From: Methanoflorens sp963701995
Lineage (GTDB): Archaea > Halobacteriota > Bog-38 > Methanoflorentales > Methanoflorentaceae
Assembly (NCBI GenBank): GCA_963701995.1
Contig: OY969693.1
Location: 1,488,001-1,552,000 of the forward strand
DNA length: 64,000 nucleotides
Reading direction: 5' to 3'
Shown: in pieces, positions 59,369 through 64,000 of the stretch
How positions within the stretch are numbered: position 1 is the stretch's first letter
Layout of the letters: each line of letters opens with the position of its first letter
Notes under the pieces: generated by a model
What the model was told of the DNA's origin: nothing
What the model saw: the letters and a program-made list of their open reading frames with translations, nothing else
The model's database searches: none
Made by a program: the position numbers and the translations under genes

Positions 59369-60773
59369 ACTCCGCGCACGACTGCACAAAGGTTGCCGGA
59401 AGGTCGGGGTACGATAGCGGGTGAACGTGGGAGTACGAGGCAAGGGTCTTGTCGACTTGTATGCCATCGCATCCGTCTCTAATGCCCGTTCCTTTTTGCA
59501 GCGTAAACGCAAACTCAAGTTTGTCGCTGAGATCTGTGAGTTCTGAATAGTGAAATTCGTGTCCTCGAAACTTGGTCCCTTTGCGCCCGATGATGGTATC
59601 GCGAATAGTTGTGCCCGCGACGTAGCCGATCACCCGTTTGTGGATCATATTCGTTTTTGCGGGAATAATGCCGACCATTTTTGAGGTTCGTCCATCATAC
59701 TCGAGCGATTCCGTGAGGTACATAAGGCCGCCGCACTCTGCAAAAATCGGCACGCCCTGCTGAGCGCTTGAAGCGAGAGAATCTCGCATTGACCGGTTTC
59801 GCTCGAGCTCGTGTGCGAACAGTTCCGGATATCCGCCGCCTAGATAGACACCGTGAACGTTAGGGATCTCACCATCGCGCAAAGGACTAAAGAAGACAAC
59901 ATCAACGGCGTTTAAGAAAAACAAATCGAACAAGTCGTGATAATAGAAGTTAAAAGTCTCGTCGTAGGCCACTCCGATGCGCACCTTTGCTCTGCTTGTC
60001 CGGGCTTCGTTCGACGGTACAAACACCTTTGGCGCAACTCGCGGCATCGGGGGGGCGTTCTTTGCAATCTGAATCACCGCGTCGACATCAACGTGGCCGC
60101 GGATCATATCTTCGATGTTTTCCAGCTGTTTTCGAAAAGCGCGGTCTCGAACAAGCCCTTCGGAAGCAGGTACGAGTCCTAGGTGGCGCATTGCCAGGTG
60201 CATCGAATCGTCACGCGGGATTTGCCCAATCACGTCGACGCCAGTGTAGTGCTCAATCGCCTCTTTCGCTTTGGCTGCGTGCGTCGCACTTCCTATGTTG
60301 TTGAGTATGACTCCTTTGATGTCAACTCGCTTGTCAAATGACCGGTAGCCCTGCACTAACGCTGCAGTGCTTCTGGTGATGCTCCGCGCGTCAATGACCA
60401 AGATGACAGGTGAACGCAGAATCTTGGCGACTTGCGCCGTGCTGCCGATGTCACTTAAGCTTTCGAGACCCTCGTAAAGACCTCTAACACCCTCTATGAT
60501 GCCTATGTCGGCACCGCGACTTGCGTGCGAAAAAACCTCAACGATGGCTTGCCTGCTCATCAAATAGCCATCGAGGTTGCGCGAAAAGCGCCCTGTAACC
60601 TCAGAATGGTAACTCGGGTCAATGTAGTCTAAGCCCACTTTGAATGGCTGAACGGCTTGTCCCTCGTTGCTGAGGATGGACATCAGTCCCACGGCGATAG
60701 TCGTTTTTCCCGCTGAACTCCTATCAGCCGCTATAAGCACGCGGGGCACGTCGAGATTGCGTTGCTGCGTCAT
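59331..60773 (-). CDS. cfbB: Ni-sirohydrochlorin a,c-diamide synthase
   Basis: Amidates the two acetate side chains of Ni-sirohydrochlorin on the way to coenzyme F430. The 480-residue CobB/CbiA-type protein has the ATP-binding IAADRSSAGKTTIAVGLMSI, VGLDYIDPSYHSEVTGRFSR, IIEGVRGLYEGLESLSDIGS, and a glutamine amidotransferase half with GGGYPELFAHELERN, the cysteine in PIFAECGGLMYLTESLEYDG and SHVHPLSYPDLPATFV. The adjacent cfbD and cfbE identify it as the F430 rather than the cobalamin enzyme. Confidence 0.92.
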   Translation of the reverse strand: MTQQRNLDVPRVLIAADRSSAGKTTIAVGLMSILSNEGQAVQPFKVGLDYIDPSYHSEVTGRFSRNLDGYLMSRQAIVEVFSHASRGADIGIIEGVRGLYEGLESLSDIGSTAQVAKILRSPVILVIDARSITRSTAALVQGYRSFDKRVDIKGVILNNIGSATHAAKAKEAIEHYTGVDVIGQIPRDDSMHLAMRHLGLVPASEGLVRDRAFRKQLENIEDMIRGHVDVDAVIQIAKNAPPMPRVAPKVFVPSNEARTSRAKVRIGVAYDETFNFYYHDLFDLFFLNAVDVVFFSPLRDGEIPNVHGVYLGGGYPELFAHELERNRSMRDSLASSAQQGVPIFAECGGLMYLTESLEYDGRTSKMVGIIPAKTNMIHKRVIGYVAGTTIRDTIIGRKGTKFRGHEFHYSELTDLSDKLEFAFTLQKGTGIRDGCDGIQVDKTLASYSHVHPLSYPDLPATFVQSCAEFKDQKAHSTRSL

Positions 60774-61928
60774 CTACGAGTTCTGGCCTGCCTTCCTGTG
60801 GTTCTCCCGGAACACCGCCCGCAAGGTGTCGCCGAGTTCTGACGGGACGACGTGACTGACCCCCAGAGTCTTTGGATGTAGGTCGATCTCGACCGTGACG
60901 TACGTATGACCCAGTTGTTTTAGGGGCAGCACTTGCCGAGGTCCGTTGGTGACCGAGAAGATGGTCTTCTGGCTGACGCTCTTCATCGGCACGGCGTGCG
61001 GAACGCCGAGCAGGACCGCGAAGTCATAGTCGCTGTAGCGGCTTTCGATTAAGGCTCCGGCATTGACGCCGGTGATCGGGTACTCATCCAATCCGCCTGT
61101 GATGTGATCAATGAAGACGCCGCTCTCTTTCACGTCGTTCAGGATGTTTTCGGCGTGCTTTCGGAGTCGCGGCAAGCCAACGCCAGCGTCGAGATTCGCA
61201 AAAGTTTTGAGGTATTCGTTCCCGAGTTCACCAGCGACAGCTGAGAGCGCCACGAGTATGTCTGCGAATTGATAGGCGGTCTCTTTTTTGGCGTTTAACA
61301 CGACGACGCCTTTCTTATTATGCTCTAAGAGCGCTAGCAGTTTCTTTGCAGTTATATACTTGAGGTCGCCTCGAGATGGCTGGATGTACTCCTTACTTGC
61401 CACCCCTGCAATTTTTTCAAGATCTGTCGCCTTGATCAGCAGCTCCTTTTGCCGCAGATATTCCGCGGGATCGAGCACTCCCGCATCGGCGGCTGCTTTA
61501 AGCGTCACAATGGCTCCGTACGTGTTGTCTCGGTATCCGGCGTGGATTTCTACCTCGATTGCCGGACACGGCGGGTTTGCGTCCAACACGGCTTCATGGA
61601 TGTTCTCACCAATTATCATGCTCGCGCAGGAGCCGATAACTCCTAGAAGGCTTGGATTGAACAGCTCCACAGCACGTCGGATCACTTTCGTGAGAACTTG
61701 GTCTCCCCCAAATACAAAGTTCGTCTCATCCATCGCCGTCGTGACAACTCGAATTCCATCCTCCTCAAGCAATCTGCTGTGTTTGAAGCAGCAGCCTGAT
61801 GGTCCGTGTATTATCACCACGTCAGTTTCCAGATCTCTTAGCGTATAGAGCGCGGCAACGATCGAGCTCGGTCGAGGATGGATTATCTGCTCCGCGCCTG
61901 CGTCAGTTACGCGCACATTGGATGACAT
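60774..61928 (-). CDS. cfbD: Ni-sirohydrochlorin a,c-diamide reductive cyclase, NifD-like subunit
   Basis: Nitrogenase-like catalytic subunit that, with the NifH-like CfbC, reduces and cyclises the diamide to a seco-F430 intermediate. The 384-residue protein has conserved cysteines in IIHGPSGCCFKHSRLLEEDG and LGVIGSCASMIIGENIHEAV, and FANLDAGVGLPRLRKHAENI. It abuts cfbB by a single-codon junction and cfbE by one base. No cfbC lies in the window, so the reductase subunit must be elsewhere. Confidence 0.93.
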   Translation of the reverse strand: MSSNVRVTDAGAEQIIHPRPSSIVAALYTLRDLETDVVIIHGPSGCCFKHSRLLEEDGIRVVTTAMDETNFVFGGDQVLTKVIRRAVELFNPSLLGVIGSCASMIIGENIHEAVLDANPPCPAIEVEIHAGYRDNTYGAIVTLKAAADAGVLDPAEYLRQKELLIKATDLEKIAGVASKEYIQPSRGDLKYITAKKLLALLEHNKKGVVVLNAKKETAYQFADILVALSAVAGELGNEYLKTFANLDAGVGLPRLRKHAENILNDVKESGVFIDHITGGLDEYPITGVNAGALIESRYSDYDFAVLLGVPHAVPMKSVSQKTIFSVTNGPRQVLPLKQLGHTYVTVEIDLHPKTLGVSHVVPSELGDTLRAVFRENHRKAGQNS

Positions 61929-61929
61929 G

Positions 61930-63240
61930 TTACCTCCACATTTTCACACACGAAATAATGACGTCACGTTCTTTGGTTAGCGTAAGGGCCGCGCGCAGCG
62001 CACTCTCGAGGTCGTTTGAGCGGACAACGTTCGTCCGAGACGTGCGCATCTGGTCGCCAACGACAACAACGTCGTCGAGCGCCGTGTCTTCAGTCAGCGG
62101 CGCGAGCGCTTCCGGAGCGATCCCGTCGCACACGTTTTTTGCCTCTGCTCCGATTATTAGGACAGCTTTGTGACCGGTCTTTTTCAACGTCAACCCGTAA
62201 CGTATTGCCCGTTTGATCGACGCTGCTTCGAGGCCGGAATTTGAATTGTCGATGAGAAGCCGTCTCTTGATTATTGCGGCAGACATCCTCCCCATTACTC
62301 CTTTGAAGTGAGAGAGTCTCTGGGTTATCACCTCGGGATCGAGCTTCGAACAGAGCGTTGCGGTCACAAAACAGAGCAGCGCATCCTCATAACTCGCAAG
62401 GTCATAGCATCCCGTGGGCGTGAAGCGCATCTCTCCAGAGACTCGACCGCCGTCAATTCTTGCCAAATCGCTGTATGCAATTGTTACTTCGTCAGGTTCT
62501 ATGTTCTCGTATCGTACGGTTGCTCCGTCATCGCCGAATGTGTTGAGACACCGACCCGGCTTTGCCAAGGACGCCGTCGCCGTTGACGTGACGAGGCAGG
62601 AATTGGCTTTCGCATTTGATAGCATCTGCAGTTTGGCAAACGTCGATGTCTTAGTTTCTTGCGCAATGCCGTACTCAGGTGACAACGTAGTTAGGATATT
62701 CACGTCGGCAAGACCGGTTCCACCAAGGGACACCTCGAAGATGCACACCTCTGGATCGAAGTCGAACTCTCTCGCTAGGTCCAGCGCCGTCAATATATTC
62801 GCGGGGGTGATACTTAATCGCGTCTTAGCGACATATTTCCCGTTTTCGCGGATTTCGAGGCCGCGGCTCGTGAGCGTGAGCAACTTGCGGTCAGAAAAAG
62901 CGACCCCCAAAAGGGATGCCGTGGTCGTTTTCCCTTTAACCCCCGTTACTTCAAAAACGAGCGCGTCTTGCAAGGTCTTGGTTTGCCGCGCGAGTTGACC
63001 CACGGCTTGGTGATGCGTCAGTACCTGAATGCCCAAAGCCTCTGCGCTCGCTGTGAGCACCGTGTGGGCGTGAACGGGTGCGATGACCACGTCAAAAGAG
63101 TCGATCGCGTCGGGCGCCGGTGAATCGTGATATATGTCGATCGCGACCGCGTCTGCGCCGATTTCGCGCAACTTTTTACAGATTTGCCGCCCGCCGTGAA
63201 TCGTGTCCAAAACGGCTACGCTTTTGCCGTTGAAGTCCAT
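61930..63240 (-). CDS. cfbE: Coenzyme F430 synthetase (Mur ligase family)
   Basis: Forms the last carbocyclic ring of F430 by ATP-driven ligation. The 436-residue protein has a MurE/F-like front (VLDTIHGGRQICKKLREIGA), the P-loop VTGVKGKTTTASLLG, SLGGTGLADVNILTTLSPEY, and a central-C region RLLIDNSNSGLEAASIKRAI and IIGAEAKNVCDGI. It is the second gene of the leftward F430 operon. Confidence 0.92.
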   Translation of the reverse strand: MDFNGKSVAVLDTIHGGRQICKKLREIGADAVAIDIYHDSPAPDAIDSFDVVIAPVHAHTVLTASAEALGIQVLTHHQAVGQLARQTKTLQDALVFEVTGVKGKTTTASLLGVAFSDRKLLTLTSRGLEIRENGKYVAKTRLSITPANILTALDLAREFDFDPEVCIFEVSLGGTGLADVNILTTLSPEYGIAQETKTSTFAKLQMLSNAKANSCLVTSTATASLAKPGRCLNTFGDDGATVRYENIEPDEVTIAYSDLARIDGGRVSGEMRFTPTGCYDLASYEDALLCFVTATLCSKLDPEVITQRLSHFKGVMGRMSAAIIKRRLLIDNSNSGLEAASIKRAIRYGLTLKKTGHKAVLIIGAEAKNVCDGIAPEALAPLTEDTALDDVVVVGDQMRTSRTNVVRSNDLESALRAALTLTKERDVIISCVKMWR

Positions 63241-63247
63241 CTGGGAT

Positions 63248-63640
63248 TCATGCCTCTTTTAGCCTTTTATGTGCCAAATCAGCGATACACGGGTCGATGC
63301 CGAGCGGCTCCGCGTAGACGACATCGACGCTTCTGTCGACAAACGAATGGGTAGTTCGGCGTTGGCCGTCTGAAAGTCCGAGAATCTCAGGGATATCCTT
63401 CAACGTGTGGGTCCCGTGAGCGAGAAAGAGCGGAAGTACATAAAGCGTCGTAACGTCGGTTTCTGCAAAGCTTTCGATCCCTTCTTCAACAGTCGGACGA
63501 TCCATGTTGAGGTAAGCAGTTTTTATGGTTGCCTCAGTCATTCTTTCAGCCAGCATAGCTGCCACAGTCTCCACGGTGCGCTTGTTATAGGTCAGCTTGC
63601 TCCCGTGACCCAGCACCAGTACCCCAAAGTTCTCTTGCAT
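63248..63640 (-). CDS. cfbA: Sirohydrochlorin nickelochelatase (CbiX-S type)
   Basis: Short cobalt/nickel chelatase, 130 residues, inserting nickel into sirohydrochlorin as the first committed F430 step. Metal-binding histidines lie in VLGHGSKLTYNKRTVETV and VLPLFLAHGTHTLKDIPEIL; the small size matches CbiX-S. It leads the A-E-D-B operon seven bases before cfbE. Confidence 0.93.
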   Translation of the reverse strand: MQENFGVLVLGHGSKLTYNKRTVETVAAMLAERMTEATIKTAYLNMDRPTVEEGIESFAETDVTTLYVLPLFLAHGTHTLKDIPEILGLSDGQRRTTHSFVDRSVDVVYAEPLGIDPCIADLAHKRLKEA

Positions 63641-63733
63641 AATGGTCCCCCGTTCTCTGTGTGCGAATTGTTCTTCTGATATTTAATGATACAGCTCAAC
63701 CTTGCGCGGCCGATCTGCTCGCGTTCAACTCAA

Positions 63734-64000
63734 TTAGGCAAGCTTTTGGAGTGCGTCGGCTAGCTTTGGGAGGATCGTCATAGGGATACCGACAATCAGT
63801 TCTTCTTCGCTCACTTTGGCATATTTTCGCGAACCAGAGCATCCGAGCGTGAAGTTGATGCTGTCTCTCATTAGAGGCGCAGCAACCGCATCGCCACACA
63901 GCGATTGAATGCCGGAGAAATCGGCGGTATTTCGTGAGTGTAGCTCGTACACGTTCGCCTGCGCAATCATCATCGCTTGGCGGGGGTTGACGACGAGCAC
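63734..64000 (-). CDS. DUF169 family protein (partial, C-terminal part)
   Basis: The last 88 residues of a protein whose N-terminus lies beyond the window. It has FSGIQSLCGDAVAAPLMRDS, INFTLGCSGSRKYAKVSEEE and LIVGIPMTILPKLADALQKL, typical of DUF169, which archaeal and anaerobic genomes often place near corrinoid or tetrapyrrole genes. Function is unknown. It precedes the F430 operon by about 94 bases in the same direction. Confidence 0.78.
   Translation of the reverse strand: MLVVNPRQAMMIAQANVYELHSRNTADFSGIQSLCGDAVAAPLMRDSINFTLGCSGSRKYAKVSEEELIVGIPMTILPKLADALQKLA

Noticed and set aside
61288..61848. 186-codon plus-strand frame opposite cfbD
   Set aside because: cfbD has conserved cysteines and homologous length; this frame has no family features.
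1..64000. CRISPR arrays, insertion sequences, prophage or integrases
   Set aside because: No regularly spaced repeats, transposase, integrase, Cas or phage structural genes were seen.

Overview
The window is 64 kb of a methane-metabolising euryarchaeon, densely packed and almost entirely chromosomal housekeeping genes. The archaeal evidence is an MCM helicase, both subunits of topoisomerase VI, an RPA-type single-strand binding protein, RNase P RNA, TFS, NMD3, L7Ae/S28e/L24e, ABCE1 and RqcH. Methane metabolism is indicated by four of the five coenzyme F430 genes (cfbA, cfbE, cfbD, cfbB; no cfbC here), methanogenesis marker protein 8 and O-phosphoseryl-tRNA synthetase. A cytochrome c assembly pair of the CcsA/ResB type and an archaeosortase A cluster point to a cytochrome-containing lineage related to Methanomicrobia, such as an ANME or Syntrophoarchaeum-like group. 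That placement is inference: no marker gene could be searched.

Layout. 1-1.6 kb: RPA-associated protein (partial), rpa and RNase P RNA, leftward. 1.7-3.5 kb: AMMECR1 and dihydroorotase. 3.6-6.8 kb: top6A, top6B and a small Lrp-type effector-binding protein, leftward. 7.1-8.4 kb: tRNA-Leu(CAA), a startless open frame, a JAMM protease and FAD synthase. 8.4-11.6 kb: two aminotransferases around ribH and ribC. 11.6-12.6 kb: a gene-poor stretch with a broken UspA fragment. 12.6-18.7 kb: purE, thiC, MBL hydrolase, GIY-YIG-like protein, core methionine synthase, Taw2-like enzyme, NMD3 and DUF424. 18.7-23.3 kb: mcm, mptD, archaetidylserine synthase and decarboxylase, archaeosortase A. 23.5-35.3 kb: TFS, trmJ, purine salvage, phosphopantothenate synthetase, NreA, GAPDH, an alkaline-phosphatase-fold protein, marker 8, a trans-sulfuration enzyme, lysS and cutA. 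35.4-41.6 kb: a site-2 protease, a decayed gene, ribB-ribK, sepS and a radical SAM protein. 41.6-48.6 kb: a catalytic cis-prenyltransferase, a MobA-like enzyme, CcsA, ResB, a catalytically dead cis-prenyltransferase homologue, a DUF92 protein and MscS. 48.7-54.8 kb: ABCE1, an EMC6-like protein, RqcH, L7Ae-S28e-L24e-ndk and a ferredoxin. 54.7-59.4 kb: GMP synthase amidotransferase subunit, small HTH protein, MBL RNA-processing homologue, chorismate mutase, shikimate kinase, moaC and PfpI. 59.3-64 kb: the F430 operon and a partial DUF169 protein.

Functional themes are riboflavin/FAD supply from two loci (ribH-ribC, ribB-ribK, plus FAD synthase), surface-protein processing coupled to archaetidylserine/ethanolamine lipid synthesis (archaeosortase A with its lipid genes), polyprenyl-phosphate supply (two cis-prenyltransferase homologues and a VTE6-like DUF92 protein), and ribosome rescue (ABCE1, RqcH).

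The most useful irregularities are a +1 frameshift in a T6 run near the start of rpa; an ATA codon where mptD should start; a two-subunit-looking cis-prenyltransferase; a decayed gene at 36.7-37.1 kb; and a protein-like startless frame directly behind tRNA-Leu. Several of the single-base irregularities may be assembly errors in a metagenome-derived sequence. No CRISPR array, insertion sequence or prophage was seen.
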